A stretch of DNA of 37,539 nt from Ignavibacteria bacterium (GCA_016873775.1 VGWC01000018.1:1-37539); one strand, 5' to 3'. Positions 1 through 7,948 are shown, counted from the stretch's first letter. The notes: a model not told the origin generated them from the letters alone. Made by a program: numbers and translations.

Positions 1-2
1 AG

Positions 3-632
3 AAAATTTTTCTCAACGAGATGAAATACGGATTTTTTCCAAAAGAGAGAACGAAACCGAAGAAGAATTTTGGCAACGAGTACGTAAAGAGAAACAACAT
101 CTTTCGCAACGATACGATTCAACGTTTAGCGAAATTTGATTCGCTTCGTACAAACACATTTCAATATTGTTTAACCGCTGATTCACGAACGCTCGATATT
201 TTCAAAGAGTTAGAAAAGCGAAATATTGAACTGTTCAAACTTGCGAAGAAGAAAAAAATCAACGGAATATTTTCAAGTCCACCGTACGTTGGTTTGATTG
301 ATTATCACGAACAACACGCGTACGCTTACGATTTGTTCGGCTTTGATAGAAACGATGAATTAGAAATCGGCACAATGGAAAAAGGAAATGGACGAGAAGC
401 GAGAAATTTATACGTAAGAGGAATTGAAGAAGTTTTGAAGAACTGTAAAAAGTTTTTGATAGAAGATTACAATATTTTTCTCGTTGCGAACGACAAACAC
501 AATTTGTATCCAACAATTGCAGAGCAAAGCGGAATGAAAATTGTCAATCAATTCAAACGACCAGTTTTAAATCGCACAGAAAAAGACAAAGGTGCGTATT
601 CGGAAATAATATTTCAGATGAAGGAAAGATAA
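3..632 (+). CDS. DNA methyltransferase, C-terminal part (runs off left edge)
   Basis: The reading frame is open to the left end of the window, so this is the C-terminal part of a longer protein; the ATG at 21 is probably internal. It transfers a methyl group from S-adenosylmethionine to an exocyclic base amino group. An SSPPY motif (residues 85-89 counted from the ATG at 21) matches catalytic motif IV of amino-methyltransferases, a form common in cytosine-N4 enzymes. The glycine-rich SAM-binding motif I is not present here and should lie upstream of the window, which fits an alpha-type motif order. The end (AYSEIIF then a short tail) looks natural. Downstream, beyond a transposase element, lies a remnant of a TdeIII-like restriction enzyme, so it is likely the modification half of a type II system. 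Base specificity cannot be fixed from the sequence. Confidence 0.75.
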   Translation, partial: KIFLNEMKYGFFPKERTKPKKNFGNEYVKRNNIFRNDTIQRLAKFDSLRTNTFQYCLTADSRTLDIFKELEKRNIELFKLAKKKKINGIFSSPPYVGLIDYHEQHAYAYDLFGFDRNDELEIGTMEKGNGREARNLYVRGIEEVLKNCKKFLIEDYNIFLVANDKHNLYPTIAEQSGMKIVNQFKRPVLNRTEKDKGAYSEIIFQMKER

Positions 633-633
633 G

Positions 634-1179
634 AAACCTTAATAGCCATAAAGTAGCCCCAATTAACTAACCTTATCACCTTACATAAAATGAAGATAGA
701 ATACCGAAATTTATTCACACATTTTATTTTTACCACAAAGAATCGTTTTCCCATTATTCCAGAAGCGAGTCGTGAAAGAATTGAAAAATATATTACTGGA
801 ATCGTACATAAAAACGATTCGAGATTATATGCAATTTATGCTAATCCAGAACACATGCATTTTTTAGTTTCTCGTTCCCCGAAATTATCGGAAGAAAAAT
901 TAGCGACAATGGTTGCAGAAAGTTCTTCTGCGTTTATCATCAAAAACAAACTATGTACTGGAATGTTTGCGTGGCAAGAAACTGCTTCTGCTTTTTCCGT
1001 TTCTAAATCCGAAGTAGATAAAGTATGCAAGTATATTTTAAATCAGTCGGAACATCATCGAAAAGTAACGTTTGCAGAAGAGTACGTTGTATTTATGAAA
1101 CACTACAAAGAAAAACTGCTCTTTAAAAAATAAGGTGATAAGGTTGGAGTCTTGCGTGAATTCGTTGCTATTAAGGTTT
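634..1179 (+). mobile_element. IS200/RAYT-like element with nested inverted repeats
   Basis: A Y1 transposase gene is enclosed by two nested perfect inverted repeats. The outer pair is 13 bp (634-646, AAACCTTAATAGC, against 1167-1179). The inner pair is 15 bp (669-683, AACCTTATCACCTTA, against 1131-1145), and the inner right copy includes the transposase stop codon. The spacers between outer and inner repeats (22 and 21 nt) do not match each other. The left end begins one base after the stop codon of the methyltransferase gene. Classical IS200/IS605 elements carry subterminal hairpins, not long terminal inverted repeats, so this layout is closer to a REP-associated transposase with its cognate repeats. 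The element limits are inferred from the repeats; no target duplication was identified. Confidence 0.7.
690..1133 (+). CDS. Y1 (HUH) transposase, IS200-like/RAYT
   Basis: This is a 147-residue single-domain transposase of the IS200-like Y1 superfamily, which cuts and rejoins single-stranded DNA through a tyrosine-DNA intermediate. The metal-binding HUH motif is seen as HMH at residues 55-57 within PEHMHF. The likely catalytic tyrosine is Y115 in VCKYIL. The EHHRK...FAEEY tail is shared with the second Y1 protein of this window (36029-36475). The length is normal for the family, with no sign of truncation. It lies inside the inverted repeats of the 634-1179 element, and its stop codon is part of the right inner repeat. 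Whether it acts as a self-mobilising enzyme or a domesticated REP transposase cannot be told from sequence alone. Confidence 0.85.
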   Translation: MKIEYRNLFTHFIFTTKNRFPIIPEASRERIEKYITGIVHKNDSRLYAIYANPEHMHFLVSRSPKLSEEKLATMVAESSSAFIIKNKLCTGMFAWQETASAFSVSKSEVDKVCKYILNQSEHHRKVTFAEEYVVFMKHYKEKLLFKK

Positions 1180-1204
1180 TAAATAAATTACATTGCAAAA
1201 GAAT

Positions 1205-1628
1205 ATGAAAGAAAAAATTCTATACTCAATTTCTTCCGAAGATGTGGAAAACGTTTCGGGAGAAATTGATATTCCATTTACAAAGAAGGATTTACATTTT
1301 ATTGGAGAAAAAATAGGAGATTATTTGGGAAGCCAATGGTATGATGCAATAGAATTTGCTTGAATGGTTGGGAGTTTATTTTTTTCAACAACCAAAAGCG
1401 AAAATAAATACGTTAATAGCAATTCCTTACAATCCTTATGAACCGCAACCGTACAAACGATGGACAATGAAAGGAATGTTGGATTTAAAAAATGAAGTAA
1501 TGGTAGCAGAAGAGTTTTGGAATTTTCTTAATGGAGAAGGAACTTACAACGATTTACTCGATTGCTTTGAACAAGCGGGAATTGAATTGCGACCAGAGAT
1601 TGATACATATTTTTCTAAATTCAAATAA
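1205..1628 (+). pseudogene. Frameshifted remnant of TdeIII-like type II restriction endonuclease
   Basis: Two consecutive frames appear to make one protein. The first runs from ATG 1205 to TGA 1361-1363 (52 residues, ending YDAIEFA). The second continues to TAA at 1626-1628 and carries IPYNPYEPQPYKRW, a GMLDLKNEV segment, FWNFL and ELRPEIDTYFSKF. I recognise the latter as the C-terminal part of the TdeIII/MjaII restriction endonuclease family, known to cut GGNCC. Removing one base near 1358-1361 joins the frames smoothly (EF-LEWLGVYF). Even when joined, about 141 residues is shorter than I expect for this family, so the N-terminal catalytic part also seems to be missing. It sits directly behind the transposase element and close to a methyltransferase. 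The family call is from memory of its conserved C-terminus; a sequencing error at the frameshift is possible. Confidence 0.6.
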
Positions 1629-1653
1629 CGAATAACAGATAACAAACACAATT

Positions 1654-3099
1654 ATGCAACACAAACTCTTCACACTTCTCATTACAATAATTTCAATAAT
1701 CCCAAGTGTATTGTTCTCTCAACAATTTGAAAAATACTTCACCGCAACAACAATGCGTGTGGATTATTTTCATACGGGAACGAAAGGACAAGAAACAATT
1801 TCGCTCGATAAAGTGTACGAAGAAAACGAATGGAGCGGAAGCAAAACCAATCTCGTTGACAATTTGAACTTGGGAGAATTTTTCGTGAAAGTGTTCGACG
1901 TGCAAACAAACGAACTCATTTTCTCACGCGGATTTTCTTCCGTGTTCAACGAATGGCAAACAACGGACGAAGCGCTCAATGGCGTGTGGAGAACGTTTCA
2001 CGAAACAGTGCGATTTCCGTTTCCGAAAAATAAAGTGCAAGTTACGTTGTCGCGCAGAGACAAATTTATTGCGACAGGAGAAATGCAAACGTTCCGGGAA
2101 ATTTTTTCGTGCGTAATTGACCCGAATAATTCCAATGAAATCAATAGGGAGAAACGCACGGCAAAATTTACATCGTTCGATGTTATGAATAATGGCAAAC
2201 CTGAAAACAAAGTTGATATTCTTATTCTCGGCGATGGTTATGCGAAAAGTGATATGAAAAAATTCCACGATGACGCAAAACATTTTACTGATGTACTGTT
2301 TTCAACATCGCCATTCAAAGAACACAAAAAAGATTTAAATGTTCGTGCGATTGAAGTCGTTTCGGATGAATCGGGAATTGATAAACCCGGAAAAAATATC
2401 TGGAAGAATACAGCGCTCGGAACAAAATATGATTTCTTCGGTTCGGCGCGTTATGTTCTCACCGAAGAAAACCGAACGATGCGTGATATTGCAGGAAATG
2501 TTCCGTACGATTTCATCACGATTTTGATTAACGATGATAGATATGGCGGCGGCGGAATTTACAATCTCTACACAACTTGCTACACAAAAACCGACAAACC
2601 CGGAATGGAATGGCAAATGGATTATGTGTATGTTCACGAGTTCGGACATTCATTCGGCGGACTTGCTGACGAATATTATTCGTCGCAAGTTTCGTATAAC
2701 GATTTTTATCCGAAAGGAATCGAGCCGTGGGAACCGAATATTACTGCGAACACGAATAAAGCAACATTGAAGTGGAAAAATTTTGTAACGAGCGAAACAC
2801 CGATTCCAACGCCGTGGGAAAAGCAAGAATACGATAGTTTGGAAAAAGAGCGCGGAAAACTCGATCGGCTTGCGCCCGATTATTACGAAAAACGCAAACC
2901 GCTTTACGATAGAGGGCAAGAGATTTTGAAATCTTCGCGATACACAAAATCTGTCGGCGCGTTTGAAGGTGCGGGATATGTTTCAAAAGGAATTTTTCGT
3001 CCGCAGATTGATTGCAGAATGTTCACGCTGAGTTTGGGTAATTTCGATGCGGTATGTTCTGCGGCGATTGAACGCGTGATTGAGTTTTATACGAAGTGA
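1654..3099 (+). CDS. Secreted M64-family zinc metallopeptidase
   Basis: This 481-residue exported protease has an N-terminal signal peptide (hydrophobic to about residue 22, ending VLFSQQ). The zinc site is HEFGHSFGGLADE, with H328, E329, H332 and a likely third ligand D339, as in the M64 (IgA peptidase) family. The block VDILILGDGYAKSDM, about 130 residues before the zinc site, is the usual entry to the M64 catalytic domain, and the preceding region fits the M64 N-terminal domain. No T9SS sorting domain is seen at the C-terminus, unlike the other secreted proteins here. It stands alone, converging on the minus-strand cytochrome region with a possible two-way terminator between. The substrate is unknown; the family name does not imply IgA cleavage. 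Confidence 0.88.
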   Translation: MQHKLFTLLITIISIIPSVLFSQQFEKYFTATTMRVDYFHTGTKGQETISLDKVYEENEWSGSKTNLVDNLNLGEFFVKVFDVQTNELIFSRGFSSVFNEWQTTDEALNGVWRTFHETVRFPFPKNKVQVTLSRRDKFIATGEMQTFREIFSCVIDPNNSNEINREKRTAKFTSFDVMNNGKPENKVDILILGDGYAKSDMKKFHDDAKHFTDVLFSTSPFKEHKKDLNVRAIEVVSDESGIDKPGKNIWKNTALGTKYDFFGSARYVLTEENRTMRDIAGNVPYDFITILINDDRYGGGGIYNLYTTCYTKTDKPGMEWQMDYVYVHEFGHSFGGLADEYYSSQVSYNDFYPKGIEPWEPNITANTNKATLKWKNFVTSETPIPTPWEKQEYDSLEKERGKLDRLAPDYYEKRKPLYDRGQEILKSSRYTKSVGAFEGAGYVSKGIFRPQIDCRMFTLSLGNFDAVCSAAIERVIEFYTK

Positions 3100-3101
3100 A
3101 A

Positions 3102-3137
3102 AAAGTTCACGTTTTCGGAAAATGTATTGTGGACTTT
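3102..3137. terminator. Possible bidirectional terminator between convergent genes
   Basis: A 9-bp stem (AAAGTTCAC with GTGGACTTT, one G-T wobble) is extended inward by a second short AT pairing. It lies in the 58-bp space between the converging M64 peptidase and NrfD-like genes. A short A-run precedes it and there is no long T-tract, so this is a weak call. Confidence 0.35.
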
Positions 3138-3157
3138 CATAGAATAGTAGTGGTTTG

Positions 3158-4372
3158 CTAATCCGAAACTGCTTCGAGGTCGTCGGGTTTTTGAACATCC
3201 CACGCGGGAAATATTTTCAATAGAAGAGCAAGAACAAATAATGGAAGAATCAGCAGCACTAATGCAGTGAGTAATCCTTCAAGTCCGGTAATTTCCATTT
3301 TGTATGTTGTAAGTCCGCGAAAACTTTTGGAAAACATTTGTCCGCCGATAACAACGTTCCATCGTGTTGCAAATATTCCAAGTTGAATGAGAATTACGGA
3401 AACAAAGTATAAAAGTTTTCTGAGTTCGTCTTCCAATTTCAAAAGTTTTACGCTGACGATAATTCCGAGTGGGATGATCATTCCGAGTAAAACCTGAATA
3501 ATGACAAGACTGATGAACAGTTTATTCATCACGAGTTCACCAAGAATTTTTATGGATTCTTCGCTTTCGTATAAACGATGAATAAAGTCGAGCATTTCCA
3601 ACGAGAAATCCACAATAACGGCATAGAAAAGAAAGGATGCCATTTTATCGAGGCATTTCATATCAATGGCTTCGCCGCGCATCGGCGTAATGATCATATA
3701 GAGGAGAATCACTAAGGCGATACCGGAAACGATTGCGGAAAAGAGAAATACAATGGGGATCAAAACACTGCTCCACCAAGGATTCGCTTTAATCGAACCG
3801 AAAATAAATCCTACATATCCGTGTAAGAGAAAGGCAGAAGGAATTCCAATTATTGTAATGGCTTTCAATACTTTTTTATCGAACACGATTGAATCTTCAC
3901 TTGTATCTTTTGAAAAGAGTGAAAGCATCTTGTGAATCCACTTCATAGGAAACGTTTCTTGCTGCGACCATACAATCAAATCGCGACGATACGTGAACCA
4001 GATTTCCAACAATAGCACTACCATCAAATACCACGCATAAACAAACCCGAACATCGCCATCGCTGAAGTGAAATTCGGAGAAAGAAATATTTCGTAGGAA
4101 CGTTCGGGATGTCCGAGATGCAACAGTAACGGAAGCGGTGCAATTAAAAGAAACGCTAGTGCCGTAAGGAGCGAAAGTTTATACACTGATTGTACTTCTT
4201 TGACGTTAAATACTTTTACAAGAGATGCGAGAATAAATGCTCCCGCAACAAGTCCTGTAAGGTACGGATATACGACAATGAGAATTGACCAATGAACATC
4301 AATTTCGTTGGGATAGATGAATCCCGTTACGTGTTTCAAGAGTTCGTAGAGTCGTTCGTTCATTGGATTCAT
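3158..4372 (-). CDS. NrfD/PsrC-like integral membrane quinol-interacting subunit
   Basis: This 404-residue polytopic protein has about nine or ten hydrophobic helices, typical of the NrfD/PsrC/HybB family. Members exchange electrons and protons with the quinone pool and pair with a four-cluster ferredoxin subunit. The conserved HLGHPER stretch (around residues 85-91), after the second hydrophobic block, is a family hallmark. It contains no haem motif. The start codon overlaps the stop of the preceding ferredoxin gene as ATGA (4369-4372), which indicates translational coupling. Together with the ferredoxin and the 8-haem cytochrome it forms a c-FeS-NrfD unit. The same subunit set occurs in the Cbc4 (CbcSTU) complex of Geobacter and in NrfBCD-type modules. 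Direction of electron flow (quinol oxidation or quinone reduction) cannot be told from sequence. Confidence 0.88.
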   Translation of the reverse strand: MNPMNERLYELLKHVTGFIYPNEIDVHWSILIVVYPYLTGLVAGAFILASLVKVFNVKEVQSVYKLSLLTALAFLLIAPLPLLLHLGHPERSYEIFLSPNFTSAMAMFGFVYAWYLMVVLLLEIWFTYRRDLIVWSQQETFPMKWIHKMLSLFSKDTSEDSIVFDKKVLKAITIIGIPSAFLLHGYVGFIFGSIKANPWWSSVLIPIVFLFSAIVSGIALVILLYMIITPMRGEAIDMKCLDKMASFLFYAVIVDFSLEMLDFIHRLYESEESIKILGELVMNKLFISLVIIQVLLGMIIPLGIIVSVKLLKLEDELRKLLYFVSVILIQLGIFATRWNVVIGGQMFSKSFRGLTTYKMEITGLEGLLTALVLLILPLFVLALLLKIFPAWDVQKPDDLEAVSD

Positions 4373-5106
4373 CGCACTTCTCCGTCAAGATTTGAGTACA
4401 TTACTTTAGGTTCCGTGTTGAGTGATGGTTTCAACATAAATATTTTGTTCATCCGTTTAAATCGCGTGAGCGGACTTGCAGTGCTTTTTACATCGCCGAA
4501 GATTCTTGCTTGCGTTGGACATACTTCAACACACGCGGGCAACAATCCTTTCGTAATGCGATGATAACAGAACGTGCATTTATCCGCTGTTTGTTTTTCG
4601 GGATGAATATATCGCGCCCCGTACGGACACGCTTGTACACAATATCTGCATCCAATACAACGCTTATCGTCTATCAACACTACGCCATCGTCGGTTTTAA
4701 ACGTTGCACCAACGGGACATACTTGCACACAGGGCGGATTATCACATTGATTGCAAAGTTTCGGAACAAAGAAACTACGCAAAATATCTTTTTCCGTCGG
4801 ATCTTGGTCGCCGTTTTTCAAACTCACGTTTTGAACAATAGTTTCTCCATCTTTTTTGATGATATATCGTTCCACCCATGTGCGAAAGAAAAACGGTTCT
4901 TTCGGAACGCCATTTTCTTCTTTGCACGCTTCGACACACCGCGCACATCCGATACACTTATCAATTTGAATTCCCATTCCGTAATAATGGACTTTCGCAT
5001 TATATGATTCTGGCGTTTTGGCTTTCGCTTGTTTAAACATTCCTCCCGCGAGGATTCCTGTAAACAAAAACGATGCGAATCGTTCAACAAAATTTCGTCT
5101 ATTCAT
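4369..5106 (-). CDS. Tat-exported four-cluster [4Fe-4S] ferredoxin subunit (HybA/NrfC-like)
   Basis: This 245-residue iron-sulfur protein passes electrons between a membrane NrfD-like subunit and a periplasmic partner. Four cysteine groups are visible: CIGCARCVEAC, CNQCDNPPCVQVC, CIGCRYCVQAC and CTFCYHR...CVEVC. That is the pattern for four [4Fe-4S] clusters seen in HybA, NrfC, PsrB and DmsB. The N-terminus (MNRRNFVERF followed by a hydrophobic stretch) is a twin-arginine signal, placing the protein on the outer face of the membrane. It starts 2 bp after the stop of the 8-haem cytochrome gene and overlaps the NrfD-like gene, so the three are almost certainly one operon and one complex. No large molybdopterin or hydrogenase subunit is nearby, which favours a cytochrome-linked quinone oxidoreductase over a DMSO-, nitrite- or hydrogenase-type enzyme. 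Confidence 0.9.
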   Translation of the reverse strand: MNRRNFVERFASFLFTGILAGGMFKQAKAKTPESYNAKVHYYGMGIQIDKCIGCARCVEACKEENGVPKEPFFFRTWVERYIIKKDGETIVQNVSLKNGDQDPTEKDILRSFFVPKLCNQCDNPPCVQVCPVGATFKTDDGVVLIDDKRCIGCRYCVQACPYGARYIHPEKQTADKCTFCYHRITKGLLPACVEVCPTQARIFGDVKSTASPLTRFKRMNKIFMLKPSLNTEPKVMYSNLDGEVR

Positions 5107-5108
5107 CG

Positions 5109-5840
5109 TTATTCAATCTCCGGTAAATGGGGATAATGACATTGCCAACAAAGATATTTTTCGCCGTGACTTGCGAAATCAACTTTCGGAACATCTTTCA
5201 TTTCTTCGCCTTCGCCGTGACATTTTCCGCAGAAACTTCGTTCCGCAGGTATTGATGCTTTTACCATCCGCGGCGTTACTTTATGTTCGTTCGGAACTTC
5301 GTGACACGTTGTACATTCAAGAAGTACGTGCGCCGAAACTGCTTTTGTTCTTGCTATTTCTGCATGACACGCTTGACATTCCTGCGGAACTGATGGCGGT
5401 TTCGGGTCGTGAGGATTATGACAAAAAATACATGGTTTCTGTGGATTGTGAACAATGGGATTTATTTGTGGAAAACCCGTTGGTCGTGATGGATTGTACA
5501 TATGACAATGCGTACAAAATTCTCTTTTTTTCTGCGCCACCGGCTTTATTTCCGTTGGATTTTCCGAATGTTCTTTTGCAGTTCCATGACACGTTTCGCA
5601 CGAAAGATTTTTGTGGTATCCTTGTTTTTTTGTTTCACTTTGTTCGTGACACTCGACGCAAACTGCTGAACCTGCGTAACGCATCGGTTTTGCCGTTTCC
5701 CGTTCTATTGTTGCTTGAACGTGAATATCTTCGTCCGTAACGGAATCCGGAAGAAGAACTCGAATACCAATAAAACCGCCAATGAGTATTGCAAAAACGA
5801 TAAGCAATCTCGATGCGGCTTCGGGGAATTTATGTTTCAT
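5109..5840 (-). CDS. Membrane-anchored octahaem c-type cytochrome (CbcS-like position)
   Basis: This 243-residue protein has one N-terminal membrane segment (about residues 11-30) and eight CxxCH haem c motifs: CVECH, CETCH, CTHCH, CIFCH, CQACH, CTTCH, CGKCH and CWQCH. The anchor may be an uncleaved signal, placing the haem domain in the periplasm. It is the first gene of a three-gene operon with the ferredoxin and NrfD-like subunits, and would accept electrons from them and hand them to soluble or outer-membrane cytochromes. The start is supported by GGGAG five bases upstream of the ATG. In Geobacter the matching unit (CbcSTU) has a multihaem cytochrome in the same place; equivalence here is by gene order and domain content, not by alignment. 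Confidence 0.88.
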   Translation of the reverse strand: MKHKFPEAASRLLIVFAILIGGFIGIRVLLPDSVTDEDIHVQATIERETAKPMRYAGSAVCVECHEQSETKKQGYHKNLSCETCHGTAKEHSENPTEIKPVAQKKREFCTHCHMYNPSRPTGFPQINPIVHNPQKPCIFCHNPHDPKPPSVPQECQACHAEIARTKAVSAHVLLECTTCHEVPNEHKVTPRMVKASIPAERSFCGKCHGEGEEMKDVPKVDFASHGEKYLCWQCHYPHLPEIE

Positions 5841-6195
5841 TGATTCTCCCGAAGTATTGTTTGTGATGGTAATAATTCATTTCAATACTTGATGAAAAAA
5901 CTTCTACTCAATTTATACGGGTTGTGAATGAACGATTTGTGATAAGCAAAAGGTGTACCATTTATCGTCGGTATGAGTTTGTAAAAAAAATCCCCTCATT
6001 AATTTTCAAAAACGTTACGTATTCAATACAACTTAATAAAAAATGCCATTCGTCAATAAGGAAAAATGGCAACGACAAACGTAAATGATAATTCGAGTAC
6101 AAACTCTATGAGAAGTAATACTCCTTCGTTTTCAGTCGTGCAAACAGGCAAGTGAAATAATTTCAGATCTGAGAGGTGAAAAGTACATTTTACCG
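5841..6195. other. 355-bp intergenic region between two minus-strand cytochrome units
   Basis: No convincing gene is present. On the minus strand it should contain the end of the NapC-like transcript (terminator hairpin at 6036-6071) and the promoter of the 8-haem cytochrome operon, close to 5841-5990. A perfect 10-bp palindrome TCAGATCTGA lies at 6163-6172. No clear -35/-10 pair was found. Confidence 0.5.
6036..6071 (-). terminator. Rho-independent terminator after the NapC-like gene
   Basis: Read on the minus strand, TGCCATT, a 14-base loop and AATGGCA are followed directly by TTTTTTATT. The 7-bp perfect stem plus T-run is a standard intrinsic terminator. It separates the upstream minus-strand genes from the 8-haem cytochrome operon. 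Confidence 0.55.
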
Positions 6196-7692
6196 TTACT
6201 CTTCCGTATGATGACAATCGCTGCAATTCATTTCTTTCCACGCATCGCCGACATCAGTCGGATGCTGATAATCAATACCGCCTAACGAAATGCGCAATGT
6301 ATCTTGTTCAAAATGCTGCGCAAGAATTGTATGACATTGATTGCAATCGCGCGAAAGCACTTTTCCATTTTCACTCACGTGCTTTCCATCGTGGCAACGA
6401 AAACATCCTTTATAGTAAAGATGACCGATATTGTTGCGGAAATTTTTCCAGTTCACTTTCATTTCCGGAAAATAATTTCTGCTGAAAATTTTTTGCACTT
6501 CAGAAATCATTTGCTCAATTTCCTTTTTCTTCGACGTAACAATATGCGGATAATTCGATTGATAATATTCATCAATTACAATTCGAATACTGTCAATGCC
6601 GATTTGCTGCGTTGTATAAGGATACTCCAATGCTTTTACTGAAATATTTTTTGCGTTCGGAAGTTTCGGACTAATCCATCCAAGCGACATTATATGATTC
6701 ACCGAACGCGCCGGCGGGTGATAAATATGCGTCGGACGATTATGACAATCTATGCAATCCATTTTCCGCTGAAATGTTTTTGCAAGCGAATCGTCGCTTA
6801 TTACTATTTCCGTACTTTTGTAAATCGTAACTTTTCCGTCGGGAGTTTTCGAGCGTATCCACGGAATAATTTCCCTTTCTTGGTCAAGCGTTGCATACGT
6901 TACTTCGTGCGAAATATTCATATGCCAATGAATCCCCGACGTCGGTCCCGCTTCAATATTTCCTCCGCCGATTTTCATCAATAAATTCAACGTCCATTTT
7001 GTATTCTGTTCATCGGAAAGAAAATACGTATTCTCGTGTTGTTTTTCGCTGTAAAAATGTTTAGGCCAATGACATTGTTCACATGTTTCCTGTGCTGGTC
7101 GTAAATTTTCAATCGGTGTCGGAATTGGTTTCGGAACATTATCGGAAAGCACTGCGTATACTTGATAAGTTCCCGAAAGTTTTGATTTCACAAACCACCC
7201 TGCGCCGGAACCGATATGACATTTTGCACAACCCACACGCGCGTGCGGAGAAAATTGGTACGCAGTAAATTCCGGCGACATTACTGAATGACACATTTCG
7301 CCGCAAAATTCATCCGAATCAGTGTACTCATACGCTTTAAAACTTCCGAATGCAGAAAATAATAAGAGAAGTATTGCTCCAAACGCAATAAACGTAAATG
7401 CAGTTCGGTGCCGCGGTTTATTGAAATCTATTTGTGGAAGATGCAAACCGTGCGGCATTCCTGTTCGCTCTCTCCGGTGCTCACGAAAAATTCCGTAAAA
7501 AATTAACAGCAAGCCAAATATCAAAACAGCGGGTAAAATCACAAACGCAAGTATTCCCATATACGGTTTTGGGTTTGCCGCCAACGATTCGAGCAGCAAC
7601 AAAAACAAAATCAAACCGAAACTCACACTTGCAACCGCTGCTCCGATGAGTGTAGTAAGATTATAGAATGATGTGGGAAATATGCGTTTCAC
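6196..7692 (-). CDS. NapC/NirT-type inner-membrane heptahaem cytochrome, ImcH-like
   Basis: A protein of about 500 residues with three hydrophobic helices at the N-terminus (about 10-35, 43-67 and 95-115 from the GTG start), then a haem domain. Haem motifs are one CX3CH (CGEMCH, followed by SVMSPE) and six CxxCH (CAKCH, CEQCH, CIDCH, CFRCH, CNQCH, CSDCH). The block CGEMCHSVMSPE...SPHARVGCAKCH...GAGWFVKSKLSG is typical of NapC/NirT quinol dehydrogenases. Three helices, seven haems and about 500 residues match ImcH of Geobacter, which passes menaquinol electrons to the periplasm when the acceptor potential is high. The GTG at 7690-7692 lies 13 bp after the preceding small gene; a TTG at 7731 would add 13 residues but overlap that gene. 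Functional equivalence to ImcH is inference. Confidence 0.85.
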   Translation of the reverse strand: MKRIFPTSFYNLTTLIGAAVASVSFGLILFLLLLESLAANPKPYMGILAFVILPAVLIFGLLLIFYGIFREHRRERTGMPHGLHLPQIDFNKPRHRTAFTFIAFGAILLLLFSAFGSFKAYEYTDSDEFCGEMCHSVMSPEFTAYQFSPHARVGCAKCHIGSGAGWFVKSKLSGTYQVYAVLSDNVPKPIPTPIENLRPAQETCEQCHWPKHFYSEKQHENTYFLSDEQNTKWTLNLLMKIGGGNIEAGPTSGIHWHMNISHEVTYATLDQEREIIPWIRSKTPDGKVTIYKSTEIVISDDSLAKTFQRKMDCIDCHNRPTHIYHPPARSVNHIMSLGWISPKLPNAKNISVKALEYPYTTQQIGIDSIRIVIDEYYQSNYPHIVTSKKKEIEQMISEVQKIFSRNYFPEMKVNWKNFRNNIGHLYYKGCFRCHDGKHVSENGKVLSRDCNQCHTILAQHFEQDTLRISLGGIDYQHPTDVGDAWKEMNCSDCHHTEE

Positions 7693-7705
7693 AGTTGTTG
7701 AAAAA

Positions 7706-7918
7706 TTAATACGTAATGCTGGTAATCTCAATTATCTCTGCATCTTCGTCGTGTTCGTGAATGAACGCGAGAAAGTTGGGATTGAAATACTGCTGATGCA
7801 CACGCTCATATTCTTCGAGCAACTCTCTGATTCGCTGTTCCGAAAGAACGCTCTTAAAAAAATTGAGATGCTCTGTATCATCATAAATTCTGTAGTAAAA
7901 AAAAGTTTTGTTGTTCAT
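7706..7918 (-). CDS. Small conserved-looking hypothetical protein (70 aa)
   Basis: I do not recognise this family. The product is 70 residues, with a tyrosine- and aspartate-rich N-terminus (YYRIYDD), a helical middle (LSEQRIRELLEEYERV) and an acidic tail (HEHDEDAEIIEI). It has no signal peptide, membrane segment or cysteine, so a cytoplasmic protein is expected. It sits between the acyl-CoA dehydrogenase (31 bp upstream) and the heptahaem cytochrome, on the same strand, and is probably part of the same transcript. The biased but plausible amino-acid use and the fit between neighbours suggest a real gene. A role in assembling or regulating either neighbour is possible but nothing in the sequence shows it. 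Confidence 0.55.
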   Translation of the reverse strand: MNNKTFFYYRIYDDTEHLNFFKSVLSEQRIRELLEEYERVHQQYFNPNFLAFIHEHDEDAEIIEITSITY

Positions 7919-7948
7919 AATTGTGCGGTGAAAATAAAAAAAGTTGTT

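Noticed and set aside
1205-1628. Programmed frameshift as an explanation for the two nuclease frames
   Set aside because: No slippery heptamer or downstream structure was seen at 1355-1363, and the joined product is still shorter than the family. Decay or sequencing error is simpler.
5018-5740. 240-codon plus-strand frame opposite the octahaem cytochrome gene
   Set aside because: It is antisense to eight well-placed haem motifs with a clear start and Shine-Dalgarno. The product is a low-complexity leucine/phenylalanine-rich sequence with no family.
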